Program-made: the position numbers and the translations under genes
The notes under the pieces: model-generated
Databases searched by the model: none
Told to the model about the DNA's origin: nothing
The model's input: only the letters and a program-made list of their open reading frames with translations
Assembly (NCBI GenBank): GCA_026984915.1
Contig: JALSRG010000124.1
Span: 1-64,000 of the forward strand
DNA length: 64,000 nt
DNA from: Marinosulfonomonas sp.
GTDB taxonomy: Bacteria > Pseudomonadota > Alphaproteobacteria > Rhodobacterales > Rhodobacteraceae
Direction: 5' to 3'
Shown: one piece after another, positions 32,320-42,678 of the stretch
Layout: every line of letters begins with the position of its first letter
How positions within the stretch are numbered: the first letter of the stretch is position 1

Positions 32320-35202
32320 TTATTGCTGTTCGGGCACCAGAATATCGCGTTTGCCAACGTGGTTTGCTGCACTGATCAACCCCTCATCTTCCATCTGCTC
32401 AACCAGACGTGCGGCCTTGTTATAGCCGATCGCCAGTTTGCGCTGGATATATGAGGTCGAGCATTTCCGGTCGCGAAGGACAATTGCAACAGCCTGATCA
32501 TACAGGGCGTCGGCAGAATTCGTGTTTCCGCCCAGCCCCAGCACCAGATCAATATCGTTTTCCTTGTCTGTGTCGGGGCCGTCCACGACACCGCCAATAT
32601 ATTCCGGCGGGCCAAAGGATTTGAGGTGGTTGACGATCTCCTCGACTTCTTCGTCGCTGACGAAAGGCCCGTGCACACGGGTGATTTTCGCACCCCCCGC
32701 CATATAGAGCATATCGCCCATGCCCAGGAGTTGCTCGGCCCCCTGTTCGCCGAGAATGGTGCGGCTGTCGATCTTGCTGGTGACCTGAAAACTGATGCGG
32801 GTCGGAAAGTTTGCCTTGATCGTGCCGGTAATCACATCGACCGACGGGCGCTGGGTGGCCATGATCAGATGAATTCCACTGGCCCGCGCCATTTGCGCAA
32901 GCCGCTGGATGCAGGCCTCGATCTCTTTGCCGGCCACCATCATCAGGTCAGCCATCTCATCAACGATTACGACGATAAACGGCAGAATTTCCGGTGCGAA
33001 CTCTTCCGTCTCGAAAACGGGATCCCCGGTTTCGTCATCAAATCCGGTTTGCACCGTCCGGCTGAACATTTCGTTTTTCGCCAGGGCATCGCGGACCCGC
33101 CCGTTGTAGCCCTCGATATTGCGAACACCCATTTTCGACATTTTGCGATAGCGCTCTTCCATTTCTCCAACCACCCATTTCAGGGCGACGACGGCCTTTT
33201 TCGGGTCGGTCACAACCGGGCTGAGAAGGTGCGGGATGCCATCGTAGACACTCAGTTCCAGCATTTTCGGATCAATCATGATCAGGCGGCATTCCTCGGG
33301 CGTCAGCTTGTACAGCAGGCTGAGGATCATCGTGTTGATCGCAACCGATTTGCCTGATCCGGTGGTCCCGGCAATCAGCAGGTGGGGCATTTTGGCCAGG
33401 TTGGTGACAACCGGATCACCACCAATATCCTTGCCCAGGGCGAGCGGCAGACGCATGGTACTGTCACCAAAATCACGGGCCGACAGGATTTCGCGCAAGA
33501 CAACCTTTTCGCGGGTGTCATTCGGCAGTTCTATGCCGATGACCGAACGCCCCGGAACCGTGGAAACCCGGGCGGAAAGCGCAGACATCGAGCGGGCAAT
33601 ATCATCAGCCAGGCCGATAACACGGCTGGCCTTCAGGCCCGGGGCCGGTTCCAGTTCATACATGGTAACAACCGGGCCGGGGCGCACGCTGATGATTTCT
33701 CCCTTGACGCCATAGTCATCAAGAACCGTTTCCAGCATGCGTGCGTTTTCTTCCAATGCTTCGTCTGACATTTGCAGGCGTTGGATTTCGACCGGATTGG
33801 TCAAAAGCGACAGTGGCGGTTTTTCGTAATCTGCATGCCGTTCCTCGAACTGCAGCTTTGGTTGCGCCTCGGCCCTGGCCTGCCGTGAGGGTTTGACGGT
33901 TTTTGCCGGGGGATGCTGAACAACTGCTTTTGCGGGTTTTGCAACCGGGATCGGCTGCGAAGTGGTGAAGGGCTGCGCCTGATCAGGCTGGGCGCCAGGG
34001 GCGGCGGCCAGCAGGTCGGTTTCCGGTTCAGGCGCCGGCGCGGTCAGCGGTGGTTGTGTGTCCAGAACCATCGGTTGCGGGCCGTTGCGGCGGGTCACCA
34101 TCGGCTCTGGCCGGCCGATTTCCAGCACCGGCGTCTGACGCACACGGGATTTTATCACATCGGCAATTTTGGCCTTGATGCGCTCTTCGCCCCCGCCTTC
34201 GGTCGGGACAAACTCCAGCGGTTCAGGCTCTACCAGTTCCGGAACCGGATCGGCCTGGCGTTTTATCAGTGAAGGCATGCGGGAAAACAGGCCGGTCTTG
34301 GTGGCCGGGGCTGCGGCATTTGCCGGCAAGTCGGGCTCGGGCAATGCTTGCGCGGCCTTCATCGAAGGTTTGGCACGCAACACACGCGGCGTATTGGCGG
34401 GTGCCGCCGCCGTCATGGTTCCGGCATTCTGGGCAGCCAAATCCGCAAGCGCAGATTCCCGGGTTTGCCGCAGTTCCCGGGCTTGGGCATTTTTCTCTTT
34501 CAGCGCCATGGCAGCCTGCGCGGTTCCAACAGCGGTGCGTTTTGTCAAATTGGCGGTTTTACCCAGAAGTTTCAGAATAAACGTGTAGCAGAGGATCAGC
34601 CCGACCAGCAGGAACCGGCCAATCTTCTTGAGCTCCGCTTTGGTAAAGCCCAGCACGAAAAGCCCGGAGGCAACCGTCGCGGCCCCCATCAGGGCCGACA
34701 TCAGCTTGATGCCGAAAACAGTGCCGACGGGGACGATATTCAACACAGCACCCAGCACTGTGTCGCCAAACATTCCGCCCAGTCCAAAATCATGCGTCCA
34801 CCCGGATGCGGGAACAAGTGTCGAGAAATAAACCGACAACAGGGCAATAAAGATGGGCGCAAAAACCAGACGCCCGATGGCGCGGTCTTCGCCGCGATGC
34901 GTGGCAAAACGCACCCCCCAGACGGCCAGCACAATGGCGACCCCCCAACTGCCCCAGCCGGCGATGACATAGATGGGGGACGCAAAAGCGGCCCCAATGC
35001 GCCCCAACCAGTTGTTGACGGGCTTGTCTGTCGCGGTCAGCCAGCTTGGGTCATCCGGCGCGTAGGAAGCAAGCATCATGAAAACCAGAATACCCAGGCC
35101 CACCATTGCCACGCCCAGCAATTCCTTGCCGCGCCTTTCCAGCGCAGCCTGCATTTTGGTGTCCAGCAGCGGATCACGCTGTTTGATCTGATAAGATGCC
35201 AT
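32320..35202 (-). CDS. ftsK: DNA translocase FtsK
   Basis: 960 residues. Four N-terminal membrane helices lie within about residues 28-215. A Pro/Ala-rich linker spans about 215-450. The RecA-like motor has Walker [19 protein letters not shown] and Walker [18 protein letters not shown]. The C-terminal gamma winged-helix, [26 protein letters not shown] then [17 protein letters not shown], reads KOPS. It pumps DNA at the septum to resolve chromosome dimers with XerCD. GAGGACGG precedes the ATG. It sits between the aminotransferase gene (13 bp upstream) and lolA, all one strand. The short linker compared with E. coli FtsK is normal for this class. Confidence 0.97.
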   Translation of the reverse strand: MASYQIKQRDPLLDTKMQAALERRGKELLGVAMVGLGILVFMMLASYAPDDPSWLTATDKPVNNWLGRIGAAFASPIYVIAGWGSWGVAIVLAVWGVRFATHRGEDRAIGRLVFAPIFIALLSVYFSTLVPASGWTHDFGLGGMFGDTVLGAVLNIVPVGTVFGIKLMSALMGAATVASGLFVLGFTKAELKKIGRFLLVGLILCYTFILKLLGKTANLTKRTAVGTAQAAMALKEKNAQARELRQTRESALADLAAQNAGTMTAAAPANTPRVLRAKPSMKAAQALPEPDLPANAAAPATKTGLFSRMPSLIKRQADPVPELVEPEPLEFVPTEGGGEERIKAKIADVIKSRVRQTPVLEIGRPEPMVTRRNGPQPMVLDTQPPLTAPAPEPETDLLAAAPGAQPDQAQPFTTSQPIPVAKPAKAVVQHPPAKTVKPSRQARAEAQPKLQFEERHADYEKPPLSLLTNPVEIQRLQMSDEALEENARMLETVLDDYGVKGEIISVRPGPVVTMYELEPAPGLKASRVIGLADDIARSMSALSARVSTVPGRSVIGIELPNDTREKVVLREILSARDFGDSTMRLPLALGKDIGGDPVVTNLAKMPHLLIAGTTGSGKSVAINTMILSLLYKLTPEECRLIMIDPKMLELSVYDGIPHLLSPVVTDPKKAVVALKWVVGEMEERYRKMSKMGVRNIEGYNGRVRDALAKNEMFSRTVQTGFDDETGDPVFETEEFAPEILPFIVVIVDEMADLMMVAGKEIEACIQRLAQMARASGIHLIMATQRPSVDVITGTIKANFPTRISFQVTSKIDSRTILGEQGAEQLLGMGDMLYMAGGAKITRVHGPFVSDEEVEEIVNHLKSFGPPEYIGGVVDGPDTDKENDIDLVLGLGGNTNSADALYDQAVAIVLRDRKCSTSYIQRKLAIGYNKAARLVEQMEDEGLISAANHVGKRDILVPEQQ

Positions 35203-35215
35203 GTTTACACCGTCC

Positions 35216-36397
35216 TCAATTGTACAGGCAGTCGCAAAGCTTTGTCAGCCCGCGCTGCGTTTCTTCTATTGGGGCCACCATGGCGGCCCGGATAAATGTC
35301 TTGCCCGGATTGTCGCCATCGACCTCCCGGCTGAGATAGGCGCCGGGCAAGACCCGGATGCCGGTTTCTCGCCATAGCTTCAGGGCGGCCTTTTCGCCGT
35401 CATCCACAGGAAGCCACAGGAAAAAGCCGCCTTCTGGCCCCCTGTAGCCGTGAATGCCGGCAAACACTTTGTCGGCCACCTTGTATTTCGCCTGATACAG
35501 GGCGCGGTTTGCGCGCACATGTTCCTCATCCGCCCAGGCTTTGGCTGCCGCATGTTGCAGGGGCATCGGCAGGGGCGCGCCGGCATAGGCCCGCAATTGT
35601 TTGATCCGCGTCAGGCATTTCGGCCCGCCGGCAACGAAACCTGACCGCAGACCAGCCAGGTTTGAGCGTTTGGACAAAGAATGAAAAATCAGAACCCGCT
35701 CCGGATCGGCACCGATCTTGCGCGCGGTCTGCAAGGCCCCGGTTGGTGGGCTGTCGCGGTAAATCTCGCTATAGCATTCATCGGCAAAAATCAGAAAATC
35801 GTGTTTTTCGGCAAGCCTGATCAGTTCCGCCCAATAGTCGGCAGTGGCCACGGCACCCTGCGGGTTTGACGGCGAACAGACATAGGCAATGGCTGTGCGG
35901 TTCAGTATCTCGTCCGGCAAGGCGGAATACTCTGGCAGAAACCCGTTTTGCGCATTGGCAGAGACGTAAACAGGCGCGGCCCCGACCGAAAGGGCGGCCA
36001 CGGCATAGACCTGATAAAACGGGTTGGGTGTCAGCACGATTGGCTGTTTGCCCATCTTTGTTTCGGGGCACAGCGCCATTGCCGCATTGTACAGGCCTTC
36101 GCGGGTGCCGTTCAGAACCATCAGTTCGGTGTCGGGATCTACAGCAACCGCGTAGCGGTGTTTGAGCCAGTCGGAAATGGCATTGCGCAGGGGCGGGATA
36201 CCGTCATTGGGGGGATAATTGCGAAACTCGGCTGCATGGGCGGCAATTGTTTCGGGCACAAAATCGGGGAAGGCGTGTTTTGGCTCGCCGATGGACATGG
36301 CAAAAGGCTCACCCCCGGGTGCATGTGCATCCAGCAGGCCGCGCAGGCGCGGAAACGCATATTCTGGCAGGTCCGAAAACCGCTCTGGAAAAACCAT
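35216..36397 (-). CDS. Class I/II aminotransferase, succinyldiaminopimelate-transaminase-like
   Basis: 393 residues. Motifs are [50 protein letters not shown] and the PLP-lysine loop [24 protein letters not shown]. The N-terminus [23 protein letters not shown] is characteristic of the DapC group placed next to ftsK in alphaproteobacteria. DapC makes N-succinyl-LL-2,6-diaminopimelate in the lysine/peptidoglycan pathway, matching dapA in this window. It is the first gene of the operon with ftsK and lolA. The DapC role is inferred from family and context; other keto-acid substrates remain possible. Confidence 0.85.
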   Translation of the reverse strand: MVFPERFSDLPEYAFPRLRGLLDAHAPGGEPFAMSIGEPKHAFPDFVPETIAAHAAEFRNYPPNDGIPPLRNAISDWLKHRYAVAVDPDTELMVLNGTREGLYNAAMALCPETKMGKQPIVLTPNPFYQVYAVAALSVGAAPVYVSANAQNGFLPEYSALPDEILNRTAIAYVCSPSNPQGAVATADYWAELIRLAEKHDFLIFADECYSEIYRDSPPTGALQTARKIGADPERVLIFHSLSKRSNLAGLRSGFVAGGPKCLTRIKQLRAYAGAPLPMPLQHAAAKAWADEEHVRANRALYQAKYKVADKVFAGIHGYRGPEGGFFLWLPVDDGEKAALKLWRETGIRVLPGAYLSREVDGDNPGKTFIRAAMVAPIEETQRGLTKLCDCLYN

Positions 36398-36526
36398 TTT
36401 TGCCTCAAGTTCGGGATCATGAACGCCCCGTTATCAGGCAAAATAGACCAGTCGCGCCTGCGGGTCCACAAAAAGCCTGCGATATGACGCACTTGGAATG
36501 CTTTGCTGTGGCTTTTTGGTCCGCTT

Positions 36527-37855
36527 TTAACTGAGCGCAACCTCAGCCGCGGCCCCCAGGCGCAACAGTTGCTCTTCCGTATTCGGGCCGGATTGCAGTA
36601 AAATACCGCAGGAAGGCAGGCCGGTGGGCAATGTCAGGCCGGTTGCACCCATCAGGTTTCCGATGCGGGTATTGCGCAGGGCCAGGAGGTTTTCCGAGAC
36701 ATAATAGTCATGGTCGGTTGCCAGTTTTTCGATTATCGGGGGCAATATCGGCGAAGATGGCATGATCACGGCGTCGTATCCCGCGGTTTTTTCATACCAT
36801 GCGGCCCTGAGGCGGCGCAGTTTTTGCCACCCCTGAACAAATTCAACCCCGGAAAAGGAATTGCCCGCACGAAACCGGTCCAGAATTTCGTGGAAAACCT
36901 TGTCGGGCGCGGCTTCGATTTCCTTGCACCATTGTGCATAGGCTTCGGTGGTGAACAGCACCGCCGAAAGGTCAAGCGCCGCCTCCACTTCCGGGATCGA
37001 TGCGCGATCGACACAGACCCCGGCGGCCTGCAGGCGCTGAACGGCACTGTTGAACCCTGCCAGCGGCATGTCGCGCACGTCTTCCAGGGCATTTTCGAGT
37101 ATCAGAAAGCGGCTGCCCTGCAGGGTTGCACCGCGCAGGTCCGCCGGTTTTCCGCCCTCAAGAACGGCCAGCATCAGGGCGGCATCCTCGACGCTACGGC
37201 AGAGCGGGCCAACCGTGTCAAAGCTCTCGCACAGCGGAACGACCCCTTTCAGAGACAGGCGCCCGGCCGTGGTTTTCAACCCGACCAGATCGTTCCAGGC
37301 CGACGGGATACGCACGGATCCGCCTGTGTCAGAGCCTACCGCAACGGGGGCCAGTCCAAAAGCAACAGAGGTCGCGGCGCCAGAACTGGAGCCGCCGGAT
37401 ACGGCCTCGGGCGCATTGACACAGGGCGGCGTTTGTGTGACCGGATTGTACCCAAGCCCCGAGAACGCAAGTTCGCTCATGTGGGTTTTGCCCAGACAGA
37501 CCGTTCCGGCCATCGTGGCATTGCGCAAGACCTCGGCGTCCTGTGCGGGCACCCGCCCTTGCAACAGGGCCGATCCGGCCTCGGTCAGAACCCCTGCGGT
37601 ATCAAACAGGTCTTTCCAGCTGACCGGCACACCGTCCAGCAGCCCCAGCCGGTGCCCGGATCTGGCGCGCTTTGCTGCGGCCTGTGCCTCGGCGCGGGCA
37701 CGGTCTTCGGTCAGGCGGGCATAAATCCTGTCCCGCAAAGGGTGGGTCTTTATTGCCGTCAGGTAAGTATCGGTCAGCGCTTCCGGGTCTATTTCACCCT
37801 GATCAATGCCACGGCCCAGGTCTGCTGCCGTCATTCTCAACCAGTCATCTGACAT
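36527..37855 (-). CDS. Amidase-signature family amidase
   Basis: 442 residues from the ATG at 37855, which lies behind GGGGG and begins SDDWLRMTAADLGRGIDQGE. A longer frame exists, but it crosses the divergent promoter. The catalytic Ser-cisSer-Lys triad is visible in DGVPVSWKDLFDTAG (Lys), SGGSSSGAATSVAFGLAP (Ser) and GSDTGGSVRIPSAWND (cis-Ser and nucleophile region). These enzymes hydrolyse small amides; GatA of the Glu-tRNA amidotransferase is related, but no gatB or gatC lies nearby. It is divergent from the UbiH-type monooxygenase gene. The substrate is unknown. Confidence 0.88.
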   Translation of the reverse strand: MSDDWLRMTAADLGRGIDQGEIDPEALTDTYLTAIKTHPLRDRIYARLTEDRARAEAQAAAKRARSGHRLGLLDGVPVSWKDLFDTAGVLTEAGSALLQGRVPAQDAEVLRNATMAGTVCLGKTHMSELAFSGLGYNPVTQTPPCVNAPEAVSGGSSSGAATSVAFGLAPVAVGSDTGGSVRIPSAWNDLVGLKTTAGRLSLKGVVPLCESFDTVGPLCRSVEDAALMLAVLEGGKPADLRGATLQGSRFLILENALEDVRDMPLAGFNSAVQRLQAAGVCVDRASIPEVEAALDLSAVLFTTEAYAQWCKEIEAAPDKVFHEILDRFRAGNSFSGVEFVQGWQKLRRLRAAWYEKTAGYDAVIMPSSPILPPIIEKLATDHDYYVSENLLALRNTRIGNLMGATGLTLPTGLPSCGILLQSGPNTEEQLLRLGAAAEVALS

Positions 37856-37940
37856 TTTTTCCCCCAATTTGTGGTCCTGATAAACGGTAGCGTCATGGCC
37901 ACGCATGGACAATCCCGAAAGGCCGTTCATTATAGGCATT

Positions 37941-39167
37941 ATGAAAACCGACTCGGATATTCTGATCACCGGCGGCGGGCTGAACGGGCCGGCCCTGGCT
38001 TTGGCGCTCGCCGACGGCGGGTTTGGCGTGACGATCATTGATGCCGCCCCGCCAAGGGCGCGCGGTGCGGTCGGATTTGACGGGCGTTCCTATGCGCTCG
38101 CCCTTGCGTCGCAGCGCTTGCTCGCGGCGCTGGGCGTTTGGCCGAAGGTAGCAGAAAACAGCCAGCCGATCCTTGAAATAAAGGTGACGGACGGGCGCGC
38201 CGGCGAAGGCCCGGCCCCCTGGATGCTGCACCTTGACCATGCCGAGATCGAGGAAGGGCCGATGGGCTATATGCTCGAGGATCGTTTTCTCTACAGCGCC
38301 CTGCACCAGGCTGTCACCGCGCACCCCGGCATTACCCTGATTTCCGGTGAGACCGTCACCGCCCAGCACAGTCAGAATGCCGGCGTTCAGGTGGGATTGG
38401 GCAATAACAGAGCCTATCAGGCACGTCTGTTGGTCGGTTGTGACGGGCGCAACAGCGGCACGGCCCAAAGGGCCGGTATTACCCGCAGTGGCCATGATTA
38501 CGGCCAGACCGCGCTGGTTTGCGCGATCGAACATGAAAAACCGCACCACGGCATTGCGCATCAGTTCTTCATGCCGCCGGGGCCGCTGGCGATTCTGCCA
38601 CTGCCGGGCAATCGCGTATCAATCGTCTGGAGTGAAACCCATGCCGAAGCGGCGCGTATCAGCGCCCTGTCGGATGAGGAGTATCTTGCGGTGCTGCGGC
38701 CGCGGTTCGGCAGTTTTCTGGGCGAAATCAAGCTGGCGGGCAAACGCTTCAGCTATCCGCTCAGCCTGACCCTGGCCAACAGCTTTGTCGCAGATCGGGT
38801 GGCGCTGGTGGGTGATGCGGCGCACGGGGTGCATCCGATTGCCGGGCAAGGGCTCAATCTGGGGCTGCGCGATGTCGGGGCCCTGGCCGAGGTGCTGATC
38901 ACCGCCAAACGCCGGGGCGAGGACATCGGCGCCAGCGATGTGCTGGCGCGCTATCAGCAGTGGCGCCGGTTTGACACGCTGACTCTGGCGCTGGCCACCG
39001 ATGGTTTCAACGCGCTGTTTTCGAATGATAACGGCTTGCTGCGCCTTGGCCGCGATCTGGGCATGGGGCTGGTCAATGCCCTGCCAGGGCTGCGCCGGCG
39101 TCTGATCCGCGAGGCCGCCGGCCTGACGGGCGATGTGCCAAAACTGTTGCAGGGGCGCCAGATTTAG
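37941..39167 (+). CDS. UbiH/UbiF/Coq6-family FAD-dependent monooxygenase
   Basis: 408 residues from the ATG at 37941; an in-frame ATG at 37905 would add 12 residues and neither has a strong ribosome site. The N-terminal FAD motif is ILITGGGLNGPALALALADGG. The family block RSYALALASQRLLAALGVW follows, then LLVGCDGRNSGTAQRAGI and the ribose-binding GDAAHGVHPIAGQGLNLGLRD. The last motif and length match ubiquinone-biosynthesis hydroxylases, which oxygenate the aromatic ring of quinone precursors at the inner-membrane face. Which ring position it hydroxylates cannot be told from sequence. The convergent epimerase gene ends 12 bp after its stop. Confidence 0.88.
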   Translation: MKTDSDILITGGGLNGPALALALADGGFGVTIIDAAPPRARGAVGFDGRSYALALASQRLLAALGVWPKVAENSQPILEIKVTDGRAGEGPAPWMLHLDHAEIEEGPMGYMLEDRFLYSALHQAVTAHPGITLISGETVTAQHSQNAGVQVGLGNNRAYQARLLVGCDGRNSGTAQRAGITRSGHDYGQTALVCAIEHEKPHHGIAHQFFMPPGPLAILPLPGNRVSIVWSETHAEAARISALSDEEYLAVLRPRFGSFLGEIKLAGKRFSYPLSLTLANSFVADRVALVGDAAHGVHPIAGQGLNLGLRDVGALAEVLITAKRRGEDIGASDVLARYQQWRRFDTLTLALATDGFNALFSNDNGLLRLGRDLGMGLVNALPGLRRRLIREAAGLTGDVPKLLQGRQI

Positions 39168-39179
39168 CCGGAACAGAGC

Positions 39180-40031
39180 CTAAATCAGCGATTTCAGGCC
39201 CGATTGATAGTCGGGATACAGCAGGTCTATACCCAGTTCGGTTTTTATCCGTTCATTGCTGACGCGTTTGGATTCCGCATAGAACGAACGCGCCATATCC
39301 GTCATCTCGGCCGTCTCGAAGGCTTCGGCGGCTGGCACGGGTAATCCCAGCAGCCTGGCGGCATGGGCGATCACATCTTCGGGCGGTGCCGGGGTATCGT
39401 CGCATACGTTATAAACCGAACCGGGGTTCGGATTTTGCATCGAGGCTGCCAGAACCCGCGCCAGATCCGCCACGTGGATGCGGGAAAAAACCTGATCCGG
39501 TTTGATGATCCGCCGGGCGGTGCCGTTGCGCAGCTTGGCAAATGGGCCCCGTCCGGGGCCATAAATTCCGGCCAGGCGAAAAATATGCAGCGGCAGGCCG
39601 GTTTCACACGCAAGGTTTTGCCATTGCTGCTCGGCATTTACCCGCCATTTTCCGCGCTCTGTTGTCGGGGTCAATGGCGTGGCTTCATCAACCCAGCCGC
39701 CTTTGTGATCGCCATAGACGGCGGTTGTCGACAGATAACCGACCCAGCGCAGATGCGTTGCGGCTTTGGCCAGTTCCGTGCGCAGTTCGGCAAGCACCGG
39801 ATCGCCGGCTGCGGTCGGGGCAATGGAAACCAGAATATGGCTGGCCGAGGAAATCGGCGCAGCCAGTGGGGTTCCCGGCCAGAAAACAGTCTCTGTTATG
39901 GCAGAACCCGGCTCTGCTTTGCCATCGCGAGGGCGGATCGTGCCGGTGATCTTCCAGCCATCTGGCCGCAGCAGCTTGGCCAGCGCCCGCGCCGTATATC
40001 CGTGACCAAGAGAAAGCAGAGTGTGTTGCAT
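39180..40031 (-). CDS. NAD(P)-dependent epimerase/dehydratase-like SDR protein
   Basis: 283 residues from the ATG at 40031, which begins QHTLLSLGHGYTARALAKLL, a Rossmann GxGxxA loop. The further-upstream ATG at 40067 would extend into the paa promoter region. Other features are VGYLSTTAVYGDHKGGWVDE, with the SDR Ser/Thr-Tyr region, and LAGIYGPGRGPFAKLRNG, followed by IHVADLARVL. It resembles the YeeZ/extended-SDR group of unknown substrate. In extended SDRs a YxxxK is expected, but the Lys is not obvious after TAVYG, so catalysis is uncertain. It is divergent from paaA. Confidence 0.8.
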   Translation of the reverse strand: MQHTLLSLGHGYTARALAKLLRPDGWKITGTIRPRDGKAEPGSAITETVFWPGTPLAAPISSASHILVSIAPTAAGDPVLAELRTELAKAATHLRWVGYLSTTAVYGDHKGGWVDEATPLTPTTERGKWRVNAEQQWQNLACETGLPLHIFRLAGIYGPGRGPFAKLRNGTARRIIKPDQVFSRIHVADLARVLAASMQNPNPGSVYNVCDDTPAPPEDVIAHAARLLGLPVPAAEAFETAEMTDMARSFYAESKRVSNERIKTELGIDLLYPDYQSGLKSLI

Positions 40032-40076
40032 GCTGTCGTTGATTGCGCGGGCGCCGGCAAAACGCAACCCGCAAAA

Positions 40077-40121
40077 ATGTTACATAAAATTTCTTGCCTT
40101 GTTGAATTCGTAACATATAGT
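40077..40121 (+). promoter_or_regulatory. Putative paa promoter with overlapping inverted repeat
   Basis: ATGTTAC (40077-40083) and GTAACAT (40110-40116) form perfect 7-bp arms 26 bp apart. Between and across them, TTGCCT (40094-40099), a 16-bp spacer and TATAGT (40116-40121) look like a sigma-70 promoter reading towards paaA 30 bp downstream. One arm runs into the -10 element, as expected for a repressor site. It was read by eye; the regulator is unknown. Confidence 0.5.
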
Positions 40122-40151
40122 TGAGGCAGGTGAATCAAGAGGACGCGCAAC

Positions 40152-41153
40152 ATGTATTCACAGGGTCTGATCGGTGCGGATGGTCGCACCGAGGAATCCG
40201 AGGCATTTCTGGACGCCTTTCAGAAACGCATCGACGCCGAAGAAAAGATTGAGCCAAAAGACGCGATGCCCGAGGGCTATCGCCGCACCCTGATCCGGCA
40301 GATCGGCCAGCATGCGCATTCCGAAATTGTCGGCATGCTGCCCGAGGGCAACTGGATCACTCGTGCCCCAAGCCTGAAACGCAAGGCGGCGCTGCTGGCC
40401 AAGGTGCAGGACGAGGGCGGGCATGGGCTCTATCTCTATGCCGCGGCAGAAACCCTGGGTGTTTCGCGTGAACAGATGACCGAAGAGCTTTTGTCCGGCA
40501 AGGCCAAGTATTCCTCGATCTTCAATTATCCCACCCTGAACTGGGCGGATATGGGCGCCATCGGCTGGCTGGTGGATGGGGCCGCGATCATGAACCAGAT
40601 ACCGCTGTGCCGCTGTTCGTTCGGCCCTTACGCGCGCGCCATGATCCGGGTCTGCAAAGAGGAGAGCTTTCATCAGCGTCAGGGTTATGAAATCATGCTG
40701 ACCCTCTGCCGGGGAACGGCCGAGCAAAAGCAAATGGCGCAGGACGCGCTTGACCGTCTGTGGTGGCCGGCTCTGATGATGTTCGGCCCGCATGACGCCG
40801 ACAGCGCGCATTCCGAGCAGTCGATGAAATGGAAGATCAAGCGTTTCAGCAATGACCAGCTTCGGCAGAAATTCATTGATGCGACGGTGCCGCAGGCCGA
40901 ATATCTGGGGCTGACCGTGCCAGATCCGGACCTGCGCTGGGATGACAGCCTGAACGGTGGCAAGGGCGGCTATGCCCACGGCGATATCGACTGGGATGAA
41001 TTCTGGCGGGTGGTCAAGGGGGACGGGGTGATGAACCGTGACCGGATCAAAGCCCGGAAAAAGGCCTGGGATGATGGGGCCTGGGTGCGCGAAGCCGCGT
41101 TGAAACACGCCGAGAAACGAGCCATGCGAAAAACACAGGAGGCCGCCGAATGA
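40152..41153 (+). CDS. paaA: 1,2-phenylacetyl-CoA epoxidase subunit PaaA
   Basis: 333 residues, the catalytic alpha subunit of the multicomponent epoxidase. Carboxylate-bridged di-iron ligands sit in [16 protein letters not shown] and [15 protein letters not shown], the two ExxH motifs. The enzyme inserts one oxygen atom into the ring of phenylacetyl-CoA, initiating aerobic phenylacetate degradation. The ATG follows GAGGA. The stop overlaps paaB (ATGA), and the five genes paaA-E are tightly packed on the plus strand. A promoter with an inverted repeat lies immediately upstream. CoA ligase and ring-opening genes (paaK, paaZ, paaG) are absent from this window. Confidence 0.97.
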   Translation: MYSQGLIGADGRTEESEAFLDAFQKRIDAEEKIEPKDAMPEGYRRTLIRQIGQHAHSEIVGMLPEGNWITRAPSLKRKAALLAKVQDEGGHGLYLYAAAETLGVSREQMTEELLSGKAKYSSIFNYPTLNWADMGAIGWLVDGAAIMNQIPLCRCSFGPYARAMIRVCKEESFHQRQGYEIMLTLCRGTAEQKQMAQDALDRLWWPALMMFGPHDADSAHSEQSMKWKIKRFSNDQLRQKFIDATVPQAEYLGLTVPDPDLRWDDSLNGGKGGYAHGDIDWDEFWRVVKGDGVMNRDRIKARKKAWDDGAWVREAALKHAEKRAMRKTQEAAE

Positions 41154-41437
41154 CCGAACAGGAAACCCCGCTCTGGGAGGTGTTTATCCGCCCGCGCAAT
41201 GGTCTGGCGCACCGGCATGTCGGCTCTGTTCATGCGGCAGACGAGGTATTGGCGCTGGATGCGGCGCGTGATGTCTATACGCGGCGCGGTGAGGGCAACT
41301 CGATCTGGGTAGTGCGTTCCGATGCGATTGCCGCAAGCGATCCGGATCATGCAGACGAAACCTTTGATCCGACAGCCGACAAGATTTATCGCCATCCGAC
41401 ATTTTATGAAATTCCCGAAGACGTGGGGCACATGTAA
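41150..41437 (+). CDS. paaB: 1,2-phenylacetyl-CoA epoxidase subunit PaaB
   Basis: 95 residues, the normal PaaB size. It starts with [41 protein letters not shown], the conserved family block, and ends [18 protein letters not shown]. PaaB is a small structural subunit that bridges PaaAC heterodimers and is needed for activity in vivo. It overlaps paaA by 4 nt and abuts paaC (TAATG, one base shared), so stoichiometric co-translation is likely. No cofactor motif is expected or seen. Confidence 0.96.
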   Translation: MTEQETPLWEVFIRPRNGLAHRHVGSVHAADEVLALDAARDVYTRRGEGNSIWVVRSDAIAASDPDHADETFDPTADKIYRHPTFYEIPEDVGHM

Positions 41438-42192
41438 TGGCGGACCAGGCCCTTCTGAATGCGTTGATAGAACTGGCGGATGATCATAATATCCTCAGTC
41501 ACCGCCTCGCGGAATGGTGCGGCCACGCGCCGATCCTTGAGGAAGACCTGGCCCTGACCAATATGGCGCTGGACATGATCGGCACGGCACGCGGGCTGTA
41601 TAGCCATGCCGCCGATGTTGAGGGCAGGGGGCGCAGCGAGGATGATCTCGCCTATCTGCGGGTTGAGCGCGAATACCGCAATTGCCTGCTGGTGGAACGC
41701 CCCAACGACGACTTTGCCCATACCATGTTGCGCCAGTTGTTCTTTGCCGCGTTCATGGAACCATACTGGCAATCCGCGCTGACCAGCAGCGATGAAACCA
41801 TCCGCGGGATTGCCGGAAAATCGGTCAAGGAGGTTGCCTATCATATCCGCCATGCCGGCGAATGGGTGATCCGCATGGGTGACGGCACGCAGGAAAGTGC
41901 CGCGCGTCTGCACGCAGCCATGCAGGATCTGCACATCTATACCGAAGAACTGTTTCATGCGTCCGAGGCCGCCGGCCACTGCGCCCGGGCCGGCCTGTTG
42001 CCGGACAGGACGGACCTGCGGGAAACATGGCTGGAAACACTGACACCGATCTTTGCCGAGGCCAGGCTTGAAATGCCCGAAGGGGTGCCCCCCCAGATTG
42101 GCGGGCGCGACGGGCTGCATGGTGAGGATCTGGGGCACCTGCTGGCAGAAATGCAGTATCTGCAGCGCGCCCATCCGGGGGCATCGTGGTAG
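41437..42192 (+). CDS. paaC: 1,2-phenylacetyl-CoA epoxidase subunit PaaC
   Basis: 251 residues, the non-catalytic ferritin-like partner of PaaA. Signature segments are ALIELADDHNILSHRLAEWCGHAPILEEDLALTNMALDMIG, YLRVEREYRNCLLVERPNDDF and KEVAYHIRHAGEWVIRMGDGT. PaaC keeps helices of the di-iron fold but lacks a complete metal site; it stabilises PaaA and helps form the CoA-ester pocket. The ATG shares a base with the paaB stop, and its own end overlaps paaD by 7 nt. The order and spacing match other paa operons. Confidence 0.96.
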   Translation: MADQALLNALIELADDHNILSHRLAEWCGHAPILEEDLALTNMALDMIGTARGLYSHAADVEGRGRSEDDLAYLRVEREYRNCLLVERPNDDFAHTMLRQLFFAAFMEPYWQSALTSSDETIRGIAGKSVKEVAYHIRHAGEWVIRMGDGTQESAARLHAAMQDLHIYTEELFHASEAAGHCARAGLLPDRTDLRETWLETLTPIFAEARLEMPEGVPPQIGGRDGLHGEDLGHLLAEMQYLQRAHPGASW

Positions 42193-42668
42193 CAGAGCGG
42201 GAAAAGGCCTGGGCCGCAGCCGCCTCGGTGCCCGACCCGGAAGTGCCCTGTGTAACGGTGGCAGATCTGGGAATATTGCGCGATGTCAGGGTCGAAAACG
42301 GCGTGGCCACAGCGTTTCTGACCCCAACCTATTCGGGCTGTCCGGCGGTTGATTTTATCGAACTGGCGGTAGAAACCGCCCTGCGCGATGCCGGGTTTGA
42401 CGCGCGGATCGAGCGGGTGATCTCTCCGCCCTGGACAACCGACTGGATCACCAAAGAAGGCCGCGAAAAACTGCGGGCCTACGGCATTGCGCCGCCGGTC
42501 AAGGGCAGCAATTCAAAACGCGCGTTGTTTGGCGAAACCGTGGTGGCCTGCCCGCGTTGCGCTTCGGAAAAAACCGAGCGGATAAGCGAGTTCGGCTCAA
42601 CCGCCTGCAAGGCACAGTACCGCTGCACCTCCTGCGGTGAACCATTCGACTATTTCAAATGTATCTGA
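42186..42668 (+). CDS. paaD: 1,2-phenylacetyl-CoA epoxidase subunit PaaD (MIP18-type maturation factor)
   Basis: 160 residues from a GTG start inside the end of paaC. The N-terminal domain is of the MIP18/DUF59 type: SVPDPEVPCVTVADLGILRDVRV and TPTYSGCPAVDFIELAVE. The C-terminus has a zinc-ribbon with CPRC (about residue 120) and CTSC (about 150), then FDYFKCI. PaaD is thought to help assemble the iron centres of the epoxidase complex rather than catalyse. The GTG is the only start giving the full domain with tight overlap. Both domains are intact. Confidence 0.95.
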   Translation: MVAEREKAWAAAASVPDPEVPCVTVADLGILRDVRVENGVATAFLTPTYSGCPAVDFIELAVETALRDAGFDARIERVISPPWTTDWITKEGREKLRAYGIAPPVKGSNSKRALFGETVVACPRCASEKTERISEFGSTACKAQYRCTSCGEPFDYFKCI

Positions 42669-42678
42669 AAGGGCAGAC

